DNA of 64,000 nt from Bacillota bacterium (GTDB lineage: Bacteria > Bacillota > Clostridia > DSM-8532), in assembly GCA_023415825.1 (NCBI GenBank), contig JAEZJF010000009.1, positions 62,001-126,000 on the forward strand, read 5' to 3'. Below, piece after piece: positions 17,368 to 26,768 of this stretch (position 1 is the first letter of the stretch; every line of letters begins with the position of its first letter). Both the position numbers and the translations under genes were made by a program. The notes under the pieces were generated by a model. It was not told the DNA's origin. It searched no databases and was given only the letters and a program-made list of their open reading frames with translations.

Positions 17368-18687
17368 TTAGTTTGATGTATTAAAAGTCTCCAGGGACTT
17401 ATTGATTTTCTTCACTGTCTCTTCTACCACTTGTTCAATATTATCTCCGTGAGCTACGCTGTTGAAGCAGTCAATAATTGCTTCAGAAATGTCCGGATAG
17501 GCCGGTGTGACAGGGCGGGACCTGCTGTTTTCATTTAGCTGTGCCCTTACTATTTGGTATACCGGATCGGTATCGTACTCTTTATCATTTTCCAGAATAG
17601 ATTTTCTTGCAGGAATGTTGCCGGTGCCCTTACACCAGATTCTCATTCCGGCTTTTCCTGTAATTGCCCTAATAACAGACCAGGCCGCCTCTTTATTTTT
17701 ACTTTGCTTGGTTATAGCGATGTTCCAGCTTCCGGTAGGGCTGGCTGACGCCATACCTTTGGGTAGGGGCATAGCACCCCACTCACCGTCATAAAAGTCC
17801 GGAAAATTATCCTTCCAGATCCCTAAAAGCCATGGACCATTAATCCACATTGCTATTTTCCCGCTCACAAAACCATTGACAATTTCCTGAGAGGGCGCAA
17901 CATTATGTTTATAAAAAAGTTCCCCATAATATCGTATCGCTTCAATACTTTGAGGCGAATCAAAATACCCCGAGGCAGTGGTTCCGTCCGGGCTTAAAAT
18001 ATCACCACCGAACCACCACAAGTAAAGCATCTGCGTAAATGCCATTCCCTCATTCCGGTTATTGCTAGTAAACATGGAAGGCAATATGCCATACCGGATT
18101 ATGTTTCCATCACCATCCCTTTTAGTTAAGAGCTTAGAGACCTCAAGGAGCTTGTCCATGTCCCAGGCCTCACTTAAAGCTTTGGGGGCTTTAATCCCCG
18201 TTTCTTCAAAAAGCCGCTTGTTATAAAACAGGAGACAGCTGGATTCATTCAGTGGAGACGCCCAGATATGTCCATCCCATTGCACGGATTCCTTAGTCGT
18301 TTCCAAAAGATCATTGAAATCCCCTTTATCCCAGTAAGCATCAAGGGGTTCAAGTACTCCGGTTACTGCGTAACTGGCAATATTGGGGGCATCCATTAAT
18401 ATCAGATCTGTTGCCTCCTGAGCCATCAACATCAGATGAACTTTATCTTCATATTGATTTTGAGGAACTTCCAAAACATTTACATTTACATTGATACCTG
18501 CATACTCGACTGCTTTCTGAAAATACTCCTTCGGTTGATCAGGAAAGGAAAGGAGCGTTACTGTTTCCCATGGAATCGAAGTATGGGTTGGTTTGCGGGT
18601 TTCTATGTACTCAGGTAACATCGAACATCCTACGGATATATTGACCACAAGAGAAAAAAGTAAGACTATAAGCATCCTTCTAAACAT
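17368..18687 (-). CDS. Solute-binding lipoprotein of the sensor operon (SBP family 1)
   Basis: 439-aa secreted lipoprotein; the lipobox is SVGC at about residues 18-21. ATG 18687 is chosen for the AGAGAGG site six bases upstream. It is a clear paralogue of the transporter binding protein at 12833-14143 along nearly the whole length, yet no permease gene lies next to it; instead it is transcribed with the YesM/YesN pair. I infer it is a co-sensor that binds the same sugar and reports to the kinase, or a second feeder for the same permeases with different affinity. Confidence 0.85.
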   Translation of the reverse strand: MFRRMLIVLLFSLVVNISVGCSMLPEYIETRKPTHTSIPWETVTLLSFPDQPKEYFQKAVEYAGINVNVNVLEVPQNQYEDKVHLMLMAQEATDLILMDAPNIASYAVTGVLEPLDAYWDKGDFNDLLETTKESVQWDGHIWASPLNESSCLLFYNKRLFEETGIKAPKALSEAWDMDKLLEVSKLLTKRDGDGNIIRYGILPSMFTSNNRNEGMAFTQMLYLWWFGGDILSPDGTTASGYFDSPQSIEAIRYYGELFYKHNVAPSQEIVNGFVSGKIAMWINGPWLLGIWKDNFPDFYDGEWGAMPLPKGMASASPTGSWNIAITKQSKNKEAAWSVIRAITGKAGMRIWCKGTGNIPARKSILENDKEYDTDPVYQIVRAQLNENSRSRPVTPAYPDISEAIIDCFNSVAHGDNIEQVVEETVKKINKSLETFNTSN

Positions 18688-18877
18688 AATCAGCCTCTCT
18701 TTCTTAAGCACAATGCACAAGTATTGGAAGGCTTTTAATCATAATTATAGCATAAAGGCCTTATCTGAAGAAGTTTTTGGCCTCGCCATAATTAAAACTC
18801 TAATAGTTATATTTTAATTAGAATAGCGCAAATAGACTTTCCATTATTATTGGAGCTTTTTATAATATAATTGGCTT

Positions 18878-18918
18878 TTATTAAAACGGGGGCCCTGTAA
18901 TCACGGATTACAGGGCCC
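18878..18918 (-). terminator. Terminator after the large secreted glycosidase
   Basis: Perfect 13-bp stem GGGCCCTGTAATC / GATTACAGGGCCC with a 3-base loop (18890-18918). On the minus strand it is followed by CCGTTTTAAT. It ends the phosphorylase-deoB-glycosidase cluster. The short, interrupted T-run makes it somewhat atypical. Confidence 0.72.
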
Positions 18919-18954
18919 TCCCATTGATTATTAAACTCAAAAGCATAATGGCTG

Positions 18955-21900
18955 CTATTGCTCGATTACTGAAATATCGTCAAATCGCATCCAGACATCA
19001 TTTCCATTAGACCAAAATCCTGCAAATATTGTCATGCTGGTATTGGAGCCTGAATTAAAGTCTACTGTCAGCTGTGTATAGTTTGGTAATCCTGCGAAGT
19101 TGTATTCGCTGTTCACACTGCCATTTGCATTTCTGATACCAAAATAGCCTCGATTGTCAATGTTGTTGGAATTTTGTACCCACCCTGTTAATCTATAGTT
19201 TGTATTAGGCCTTACCACTATGGTCTGCTTGATAGAATTCCATGTATCAATTGCAGAAGTCCTGATATATGCATTGCTTTTTCCACTATGGGAAAAACCC
19301 AAATTTATATCAACTCCCTTGTCTGTAGCAGTACCTTCAGTTGACCAAGGCATGGATAGGGATGTCCGGCTCGTTTGCTTTTCAAAACTACTATCCTCAA
19401 CCAGTTCAGCATCCTTATATGCCAATACATTTTCAATCAAGGCTGTTGAACTATAGGCGAGCATACCAAACTTTCCGCTCGTGTAGCTCATATCATTTAC
19501 TTCAAAAGCTTTAACGCCATCCAAGTAACATATCATTTTAGAGCCGATCGCCTCAACCTTCAAGGTATAAGTTCTATTCCTCTTTACATTTACCGGTATA
19601 GACCCCAGTTCAACATAAGGCCGTTTGCAAAGCTTCAGTTTTCCGTCCACAGCGTCCAGGATAAGATCATAGCCACTTAAGCCTGTACCATTATTTCTAA
19701 AGGTTATTCCAGCAGCATTGCCACTCTCTATCTTGATGTCAGCACTGAAAGCCAAATCTGATACCACTGTGCCATAGGTATTCCATGCATCGCCTGTTGC
19801 AATAACTCTTGCATTAGCGCCCGGATTACTCCATGTGCCCCCGCTTGGCGTCCATCCTGTAAGATTCCCGTCATTGAAGTCGTCATACAGGTACATATCC
19901 CGAATATCCACATTCACTGTAATATTTTTGTTGCTTGTTCCAATATCTTGAGTAACCCATACCCATTTTGCATCGCCCTTTTCTTCCAGGGTATAGTTGG
20001 AGATGCTCTGTCCATTAACAGTTACAGAAGAAACATTTACATCTTTTTCAAACGGACCGAATCTAAACTGGACACCCGTTACAGGATTGGATGCAGAGAC
20101 AGATATGCTACCCTGTATAGGGCTTATTGAATAATCGTAAGTCACCTCTGTCTTTGCATAATTTGAACCATTTTTATATGTGACAGGCCATTTATTAACT
20201 TTTACACCATCCCAGCTTGCAGGTATTCTCGGCATGATTATCAAGTTGTTGGAGCCATTCAGTGTATCATCAGCCCCTGCCATAAGTCTGACATTTTTTA
20301 TAGTTACGATATATTCAACCAGATTCATGTCCTCCACTTCGCCGCCATTTCCTACGTCAGCTCCAATAATGCCATTGTCATTCTTGGAAGTCTCTCTTAC
20401 CAGCAGCCATGGGGATGTTTCCTGTACACCCTCATTATCGTTTGCAAAGTTCAGGTCGGTGCTGTTATAAATTAAATGGTTAAGATTTTTCTTGGCCATA
20501 TCCATTCTGTCTCCCATCAACATTGCGTTTAACGGCCAACCACCTCGTTCGGACAACACACCGTAATCGGTGCCAAAACCTCTGTTATGTCCATAGGCAT
20601 TCCAATCTGCCCAGAAGTTTGATGAATGGTAATCAAGCATCCTATCTACAGCTAATCTCCATGAAGGAATGGCGTTTCCTTTATAGCCATAGAACATTTC
20701 TTCCTGATTACCTACCCCAAACCACCCGGCATGACAATTACTTACATCGGTTCCGCTCCCCGTTATTGCATACCTGAATGTATCTGCGGGTATGGTTTTA
20801 CCCAGCCAGCTTATATTATTACTGAGTTTGAGATGAGTATTTATACCTTCGAGCAAAGCTGCCGCATGGCTGTTCCAATTGTTTCTGTCGGCAGTATTCC
20901 CCACATTACCGGCTGCTTCAGCTCCGGCTAGAAGAGCAAAATATGCTATAGAGTTATTATATATGCCATAGCCACCGGACGTGGTCTCCCAGTTATTACC
21001 TAGTATCAGTTTTCTGGAAGTCTTGTCTATTTCGGTACAGAAGTAATCAAGGCCTTGCTTCATTTTGGGATAAATGGTTGTCGTATAGCTTCCGGTATAA
21101 TTATCGGTTTTCATAAGATACGCCATGGTTGCAAACATAATACCCGCTGCACCATTATCTCCAGCTGCTCCCAGGGCGGGATCATAGTACTCTGCCGCAG
21201 TCTTAAAGCTTGTTATCTGCTTGGCAAGATCGAAATATCCCCACTTTGCTACTTCAAGTGCTGCCGGCGCCGCATCAGCCACCCAATAACTGTTAGCGAA
21301 TATACCGTTTGGAAGTGATGCATCAACAAAACCCGTACCTTTATCCACCATATATTCATTATTCCAATACATCGTCATATTTGCGAGTTTTGTCCAATTC
21401 TGTGCCATTTCATTACCTTTGAACACAACCCTCAAATCATTATCTGTTATGCTTCCGTCAGTCACTTCTACCAGTACTGCAAAATCTAGCTTGTGCTGCG
21501 CTGGTATTGTAATTTTAACAGTATTGTCATATGGCGCTGCTTGCTTAATGAGGCTGGTCACGTTCAAGTCAAATACTTTTTCTCTCTTAACCAATCGGCT
21601 TATTTCGTTTGAACCGTCATTTTTTACATCAATATTGGTGGTTCTTGCTACGTTATCACCGATTATTCCGGTCAGAAGATAGTACTTCTTCCCACTTACA
21701 GGCTGTCCACTCCAATTGATAGATATTGTCCCGTTTTTAGCAAGAGTTGAAATATCTCCTCCTACAGCAAAGTTTGTTACAGCCCCCTGAAACTCGTTGG
21801 CCATACCATCATAGTAACCTACTTGCCATACGACCTTTGATGTATCCCATACGATATGCTTGACTCTCTCTCTCCAAGGAGAAGTTGCGCCAAGCTCTAT

Positions 21901-22431
21901 CCAATATAGATTGGGACCCCATCCATCGCTTGGATCAGCATCTTCAAATTTGACATCAATATATCCGCTTGACCAAACAGAGCTATCACTTAGTGTAAAT
22001 TCTCTTGCACAATAATCACCTTCACCGCTGTTACCGGTATTCAGCATTACTGTTCCGTTAACGCTCATTTTCACTTCACCTTTTGTCACCATTGATAGGT
22101 ATAATGGTGCAGGTGTGGAAGGGTTTAATGGAATGCGGTAAGTAAAATTATTATTTCCGTCTGACCATCTTTTTGTAAGTAAATGTCCGCCTCCATAATT
22201 ACTCCATTCACTTGTAACTTTAAGCTTTTCAGTCTCAGCATTTGAACCGTTATTAATATAAAGATATTGTTCCTGCATAAATCCCGAAACTGAGCCGCAA
22301 TTAATTCTTAACTGTCCGGGCGCGGGGGAATCTGTGACTTGAGCAATCCCAATTGATGAAGATCCAAATGTTGTCATTAGCAATGTTGCCATACAAATTA
22401 CTGCAACCAAGACTTTGGTTTTTTTTGGCAT
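18955..22431 (-). CDS. Large secreted multidomain glycoside-hydrolase-like protein
   Basis: 1158-aa exported protein. An N-terminal signal peptide (about 1-30) is followed by a beta-rich region with a carbohydrate-binding look (30-200). The central part (about 390-760), with repeated helical stretches such as YNNSIAYFALLAGAEAAG, resembles six-hairpin (alpha/alpha) glycosidases. A beta-sandwich follows. Then comes a LamG-like domain (about 850-1010, opening YLYDDFNDGNLTGW). A C-terminal jelly-roll carbohydrate-binding domain closes the protein (about 1015-1158, ending in RFDDISV). There is no LPXTG or SLH anchor, so it is probably released. I cannot assign a GH family. It lies 96 bp after deoB in the same direction and probably supplies the oligosaccharides used by the downstream pathway. 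AGGAGG precedes ATG 22431. Confidence 0.7.
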   Translation of the reverse strand: MPKKTKVLVAVICMATLLMTTFGSSSIGIAQVTDSPAPGQLRINCGSVSGFMQEQYLYINNGSNAETEKLKVTSEWSNYGGGHLLTKRWSDGNNNFTYRIPLNPSTPAPLYLSMVTKGEVKMSVNGTVMLNTGNSGEGDYCAREFTLSDSSVWSSGYIDVKFEDADPSDGWGPNLYWIELGATSPWRERVKHIVWDTSKVVWQVGYYDGMANEFQGAVTNFAVGGDISTLAKNGTISINWSGQPVSGKKYYLLTGIIGDNVARTTNIDVKNDGSNEISRLVKREKVFDLNVTSLIKQAAPYDNTVKITIPAQHKLDFAVLVEVTDGSITDNDLRVVFKGNEMAQNWTKLANMTMYWNNEYMVDKGTGFVDASLPNGIFANSYWVADAAPAALEVAKWGYFDLAKQITSFKTAAEYYDPALGAAGDNGAAGIMFATMAYLMKTDNYTGSYTTTIYPKMKQGLDYFCTEIDKTSRKLILGNNWETTSGGYGIYNNSIAYFALLAGAEAAGNVGNTADRNNWNSHAAALLEGINTHLKLSNNISWLGKTIPADTFRYAITGSGTDVSNCHAGWFGVGNQEEMFYGYKGNAIPSWRLAVDRMLDYHSSNFWADWNAYGHNRGFGTDYGVLSERGGWPLNAMLMGDRMDMAKKNLNHLIYNSTDLNFANDNEGVQETSPWLLVRETSKNDNGIIGADVGNGGEVEDMNLVEYIVTIKNVRLMAGADDTLNGSNNLIIMPRIPASWDGVKVNKWPVTYKNGSNYAKTEVTYDYSISPIQGSISVSASNPVTGVQFRFGPFEKDVNVSSVTVNGQSISNYTLEEKGDAKWVWVTQDIGTSNKNITVNVDIRDMYLYDDFNDGNLTGWTPSGGTWSNPGANARVIATGDAWNTYGTVVSDLAFSADIKIESGNAAGITFRNNGTGLSGYDLILDAVDGKLKLCKRPYVELGSIPVNVKRNRTYTLKVEAIGSKMICYLDGVKAFEVNDMSYTSGKFGMLAYSSTALIENVLAYKDAELVEDSSFEKQTSRTSLSMPWSTEGTATDKGVDINLGFSHSGKSNAYIRTSAIDTWNSIKQTIVVRPNTNYRLTGWVQNSNNIDNRGYFGIRNANGSVNSEYNFAGLPNYTQLTVDFNSGSNTSMTIFAGFWSNGNDVWMRFDDISVIEQ

Positions 22432-22527
22432 TTTACACTTCCTCCTTGTTCAGTTAATTTATCCAAAAAAAATAATCTGTTCTTTTTACTCCACTAGCAT
22501 AACTTCATAATATCGCTCACCTCCTGA

Positions 22528-23703
22528 TTATCTGTTTATTAAGCTTAAAAAACTAATCCCGGGAAAGGCATGTCCAATGTCAAAGATATCGGCAATTGTG
22601 CATGCTATATCGGAAAAAGTCCCCCTTGTACCTAAATCAACACCCTGGGCTATACTCTTCCCATAAACCAAAAGAGGCACATACTCACGCGAATGGTCGG
22701 TGCTGAGTGTCACAGGATCGCACCCGTGATCTGCGGTAATGATCAGAAGGTCATCCGCTCTTAGATTATCAATTAAATCAGAAAGCCTCATATCAAAATC
22801 CTCAATGGCTTTTTTGTATCCCGGCGCATCATTTCTATGGCCGTACAGCATATCAAAATCCACGAGATTAGTGAATATTAGGCCCTTTTCAAGCGTGTGC
22901 AGATAGTTAAGTGTTACATCCATACCGTGCATGTTATCTCTTGTATGAATGGCTTCGGAGATGCCTTCTCCAGAAAAGATATCTTCAATCTTTCCTATGG
23001 CTGCCACAGGCAGACCCTTTTTGGTCATCTCGTCAAGAATAGTGGTCCCTATGGGTTCTATTGAAAAATCCCTTCTGTTTTTTGTCCTGACAAAGTTGGG
23101 GTACTCTCCGATAAAGGGTCTTGCCACAACTCGTCCCACCCCGTGGGTCCCTCTGAGCATATTCCTCGACTTCCGGCACAACACATAAAGTTCATCAAGA
23201 GGAATGACCGCTTCATGGGCGGCAATCTGAAAAACACTGTCTGCGGATGTATATACAATAGGAGAGCCGGAGTTTATATGTTCCCGGCCAAGGACATTAA
23301 TGATTTTCGTCCCGGAAGCGGCGTAATTCCCCAGTACATTTCTTCCTGTTATTCTCCTGAACTCGTTAATAACATCATCAGGAAAGCCCGACGGGTAAAC
23401 TGGAAACGGTTTCTCAACATGAATTCCTGCTATTTCCCAGTGTCCTGTTATTGTGTCCTTTCCTTTGGATACTTCCGCCATTCTCCCATAATTTCCACAA
23501 ATACTTGCAGGCACATCCGCATAATAAACCCCTTTTATCTTTCCGAACCCCAGCCTGCACATATTCGGTATGTTCAGCTTTCCGCAGGTCTTAACGATAT
23601 TGCCTACTGTGTTGCTGCCCTCATCGCCATATTCTTGTGCATCCGGCAATTCACCAATACCAACGCTGTCAAGTATCACAAGTACAACTCGGTTGACTTT
23701 CAT
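22528..23703 (-). CDS. deoB: Phosphopentomutase
   Basis: 391-aa alkaline-phosphatase-superfamily mutase, full length for DeoB, interconverting (deoxy)ribose-1-phosphate and -5-phosphate. Visible are the metal-binding opening LDSVGIGELPDA, GHWEIAG, and the C-terminal metal cluster ADHGCDPVTLSTDHSRE. ATG 23703 is preferred because AAGGAG lies seven bases upstream; the ATG at 23709 would be too close. It lacks the usual nucleoside phosphorylase/deoxyriboaldolase neighbours and instead follows a GH94-like phosphorylase, so its substrate may be a pentose-1-phosphate released from a glycan rather than from a nucleoside. Confidence 0.93.
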   Translation of the reverse strand: MKVNRVVLVILDSVGIGELPDAQEYGDEGSNTVGNIVKTCGKLNIPNMCRLGFGKIKGVYYADVPASICGNYGRMAEVSKGKDTITGHWEIAGIHVEKPFPVYPSGFPDDVINEFRRITGRNVLGNYAASGTKIINVLGREHINSGSPIVYTSADSVFQIAAHEAVIPLDELYVLCRKSRNMLRGTHGVGRVVARPFIGEYPNFVRTKNRRDFSIEPIGTTILDEMTKKGLPVAAIGKIEDIFSGEGISEAIHTRDNMHGMDVTLNYLHTLEKGLIFTNLVDFDMLYGHRNDAPGYKKAIEDFDMRLSDLIDNLRADDLLIITADHGCDPVTLSTDHSREYVPLLVYGKSIAQGVDLGTRGTFSDIACTIADIFDIGHAFPGISFLSLINR

Positions 23704-23730
23704 GTACATACTCCTTCGAACGGAATGACA

Positions 23731-26493
23731 TTACTTTTTCACATATTCAATTTCAATTGCGTTTTTCGATTTTAGATTCTGCTCTATGTACTGCTTGGAT
23801 AGTTTAATACTTAACTCATCCTCCCCATAAAGTTTCTGATTCAGAAGCTGACCATTGAAATATGCTTCTCCCAGTTTGTATTCGCCCCAGTCAAGACCTC
23901 CGGCATTCCTTACTATAAGGGTCATATTCTTTTTAAGGTAAATGAAATCGACCTTAATCTCCTTTTCTCCTATAAACTGTTCTTTTACCAGCTTCGGTGA
24001 AATATTGAGTTCTCCCAGAACGGATTTGATGCCGAATATTTCAGTTATTATACTGAAAATGAGCCAAGAACCGGAACCTGTCAGATAGTTGTAGCTTCCT
24101 CTTGCTGATTTTGAATCTATTGAAGCCGGAACTCCAGGGAATATCCTGCTTTGAGCAGAGTTCATGCACAATCCCGTAAGTGTTGAGAACACATCATAGC
24201 CTTCCTTGACAAGGTTGTTTGTATATAAGCCGTTCATATACTTTACAGCCATGTGATTGTACTGGCCGCCGTTCTCCCTGGTCTTGAAAGCCAGACCGAA
24301 GCCTCTGCCCATAACATCAATAAGATTCAGGTCCTTGTGGTCGGATCTTAAAATATATCCTCCGAATTCATTTCTCAAATACTTATCCACGCTCTTGTGG
24401 ATTTCCCTCGCCCTATCCTGGCTGGTAAGCCCCAGCACCATGAGATAGGCCTGTGGGGTCAGGCTTATATTTACGGTACCTGCGTCATTCTTTCCGCCGA
24501 GCATTTTGAATGTATCTGTGTAATAGGCATTATAGAAAGAGTCTTCATTATCAACAGTAATAAACTCCTGTGAGTTTACAAGCTTAGCTGCAAATTCAGA
24601 CTTGGCTGTCAGGTCATTAACCAGTGCATCAATATTAACCTTGACGGTCTTGCCGGAAATACCGTTATCCAGTATATCGTAGTATTCCTGAAGCCTGCCC
24701 TGCTTCTGCCTGTAATCAGCATAGTCAACTTTTTTCTGGCCGTGAAGCCTGTCAAACAGCACTAGCATTTCCTCAAAAACATCAATGGTTTGGATACCTT
24801 TTTCCTGCAATGCCTTCAATAATTCGCAGATACCCTTCAGATTTGCCGCATAGAAGGCTGTAAACTGAACTGTTTCACCATTTTCCCTAGCCATGTCCAT
24901 CGTATCATCCCAATCACCTGCTTCAAGCAAGGTGATATTATGAATACCTACATTGTAAAATGATGTAAGATTTTGAATGAGCAAATGCTCCAATACGTTT
25001 CCATAATAAATTTCGTTGTTTATTGTTTTCTGTTTTAAGCCATACTCTTTTGTCCATAATCGATCTGTACCCTTCCCTCTCCTTGTAATATTGTCCTTAA
25101 AGTAGGGTACCTTATCAAAGAGTATATTTAGGTCACCTGTCAGATCCATGTACAGGCGGGTTGTGAAATAAGGCCAAACGCCATGGTCAGACCAGGTACG
25201 TCCCAAATTGCTTCTGTGGGCAAATTCTCCAGGTTTATCCCCAACCAGTGTAGCATTGGAGCCATCCAGCTTTACACCGTTATAATTGTTCATAATATCC
25301 TGTTTTGTACTGTAGGGATCGGCTATGATTATAGCCAGCAGGTCCTGCCATAATTCCCTCCAGTATCTTTTACCTGTTCCATAGCCATAGTCGGGCAGAT
25401 AGCTGCTTCCGAACACCTTTCTTAAGAAGGGCTGGAAGTTTACCCACTTCAGGAATTTATTCAGATTTTCATCCGGAAACTCGAATTTTACAAGATCAAC
25501 ATAATCCTGCCAGAATGTTTTTGTTTCTTCCAGTACGGCATCAAACTTTGCTGAAGTATTGTACTTTCTTAAGGCCCAACCTTCAATTTCCTTATAATCC
25601 TCAGTAATACCTTCAACAATAATAAATTCTTTTGTTTCATTTGCCTTTATTACAATGGTTGGGAATTTGACAGCACCAACGGTCTCTTCACCGGTCAAAT
25701 CCATTTCCTCGAATTTCTGAGCCTCATAGTTGTTATAAACAGCTTCCGGGGCTTCCATGGAGCCGTTTTCACCTATGTAATCATACATTCTTCCCCAGCC
25801 GCCCACGGCCTTGTCTCCCTCTCCGGTAAAGCCAAGAACTGTATAGTGTTCGGCATTTTGATAGCATTTAGTCTCATCATGAACCATAAATGGTTTCACA
25901 ATAACGCCGTAAGGATTGGGAACCAAGCGGTTGCAAAGGGTGCTTACATCCCTGTGGTCCCTTAAGTTCTGAATGCTTCTTGCATAAATGGGAACGGAAA
26001 AGAACGGAGTAATCTCCGCTTCTTCAGAGTCCAGATTGGTGATTTCAACCTTTACTAATTCAACAGTGTCATCATTTGAAGGGATAAATATCGTCAAATC
26101 TGCTCTAATCTTGTATTCCGGGTTGGTTCTGCTGATCCTTATCCAGCCTATACCGGCATTAATCTCCACCTCTTCATCATCCAAGCCTTTGATGCTCTTA
26201 AGATGATGCTCGGAGCTAGCCCCCGCACAGGACCAAACGCCCTTGTTCTTTATTCTCAGCCAGACATTTCGTCCATCTTTGGAGTGATGAAGATCTTCAG
26301 TGCTTTTTGGAATGGTAAGATACCTGTGGTAGTCCAGAAGGATATCTCCTTTAAACTCAGGAGTGACATAGGATTTCAATTTATTGTTACATAGCGGAAA
26401 ATACATCCTTGAATTTATTACCGGGTTTTTCATCCGAAATGAACCGTCATCTTTGTCGGTAAACTTCCATCCGTACTCATTTTTTATTGCCAT
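23731..26493 (-). CDS. GH94-like glycoside phosphorylase (former GT36)
   Basis: 920-aa cytoplasmic protein with no signal peptide. The N-terminal beta-sandwich (about residues 1-300) and the alpha/alpha barrel (about 340-800) follow the layout of GH94 cellobiose/chitobiose phosphorylases. RYWRELWQDLLAI (377-389) replaces the usual GFRDQLQD block. GDWDD (526-530) matches the GH94 motif GDWND that holds the catalytic acid. Such enzymes release a sugar-1-phosphate by phosphorolysis. The divergence in the active-site blocks means substrate and even phosphorylase activity are uncertain. Directly downstream (27 bp) is deoB, which acts on pentose-1-phosphates. AAGGAGAGG precedes ATG 26493. Confidence 0.72.
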   Translation of the reverse strand: MAIKNEYGWKFTDKDDGSFRMKNPVINSRMYFPLCNNKLKSYVTPEFKGDILLDYHRYLTIPKSTEDLHHSKDGRNVWLRIKNKGVWSCAGASSEHHLKSIKGLDDEEVEINAGIGWIRISRTNPEYKIRADLTIFIPSNDDTVELVKVEITNLDSEEAEITPFFSVPIYARSIQNLRDHRDVSTLCNRLVPNPYGVIVKPFMVHDETKCYQNAEHYTVLGFTGEGDKAVGGWGRMYDYIGENGSMEAPEAVYNNYEAQKFEEMDLTGEETVGAVKFPTIVIKANETKEFIIVEGITEDYKEIEGWALRKYNTSAKFDAVLEETKTFWQDYVDLVKFEFPDENLNKFLKWVNFQPFLRKVFGSSYLPDYGYGTGKRYWRELWQDLLAIIIADPYSTKQDIMNNYNGVKLDGSNATLVGDKPGEFAHRSNLGRTWSDHGVWPYFTTRLYMDLTGDLNILFDKVPYFKDNITRRGKGTDRLWTKEYGLKQKTINNEIYYGNVLEHLLIQNLTSFYNVGIHNITLLEAGDWDDTMDMARENGETVQFTAFYAANLKGICELLKALQEKGIQTIDVFEEMLVLFDRLHGQKKVDYADYRQKQGRLQEYYDILDNGISGKTVKVNIDALVNDLTAKSEFAAKLVNSQEFITVDNEDSFYNAYYTDTFKMLGGKNDAGTVNISLTPQAYLMVLGLTSQDRAREIHKSVDKYLRNEFGGYILRSDHKDLNLIDVMGRGFGLAFKTRENGGQYNHMAVKYMNGLYTNNLVKEGYDVFSTLTGLCMNSAQSRIFPGVPASIDSKSARGSYNYLTGSGSWLIFSIITEIFGIKSVLGELNISPKLVKEQFIGEKEIKVDFIYLKKNMTLIVRNAGGLDWGEYKLGEAYFNGQLLNQKLYGEDELSIKLSKQYIEQNLKSKNAIEIEYVKK

Positions 26494-26768
26494 AACAAAC
26501 CTCTCCTTAGATTTTTAGTCCCAAATAAAAAATCAGTAATTACTCCAATTTTTTTCATCTTAAGACTTTTGACTTAGCGGTACAATAAAAAATGATTTGT
26601 ACTTTTTATAAAATGATTAGATTGATTTAGGAAGTACCATACAGGGGATCATTTCTAAAACTGCAGGAGGTATAAAAAATCTCCCAAGTGCTAAAAGCAT
26701 TTGAGAGATTAGGCGACTGCAAGTATATAAATTAAAAGATATTAAACTATAACTTAAATTGGCTCTAT
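26494..26768. other. Intergenic region with promoter-type sequence for the phosphorylase operon
   Basis: This 275-bp gap holds the terminator at 26674-26710 and an AT-rich stretch between it and the phosphorylase gene. A short inverted repeat GTACAA ... TTGTAC (11-base spacer, near 26580-26602) lies in the promoter zone and could be an operator. I see no convincing -35/-10 pair. Confidence 0.4.
26674..26710 (-). terminator. Terminator after the intracellular glycosidase
   Basis: On the minus strand, AATCTCTCAAATGCT / AGCACTTGGGAGATT (two wobble pairs, 3-base loop) followed by TTTTAT. It separates the transporter-glycosidase operon (32050-26769) from the phosphorylase operon. Confidence 0.82.
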
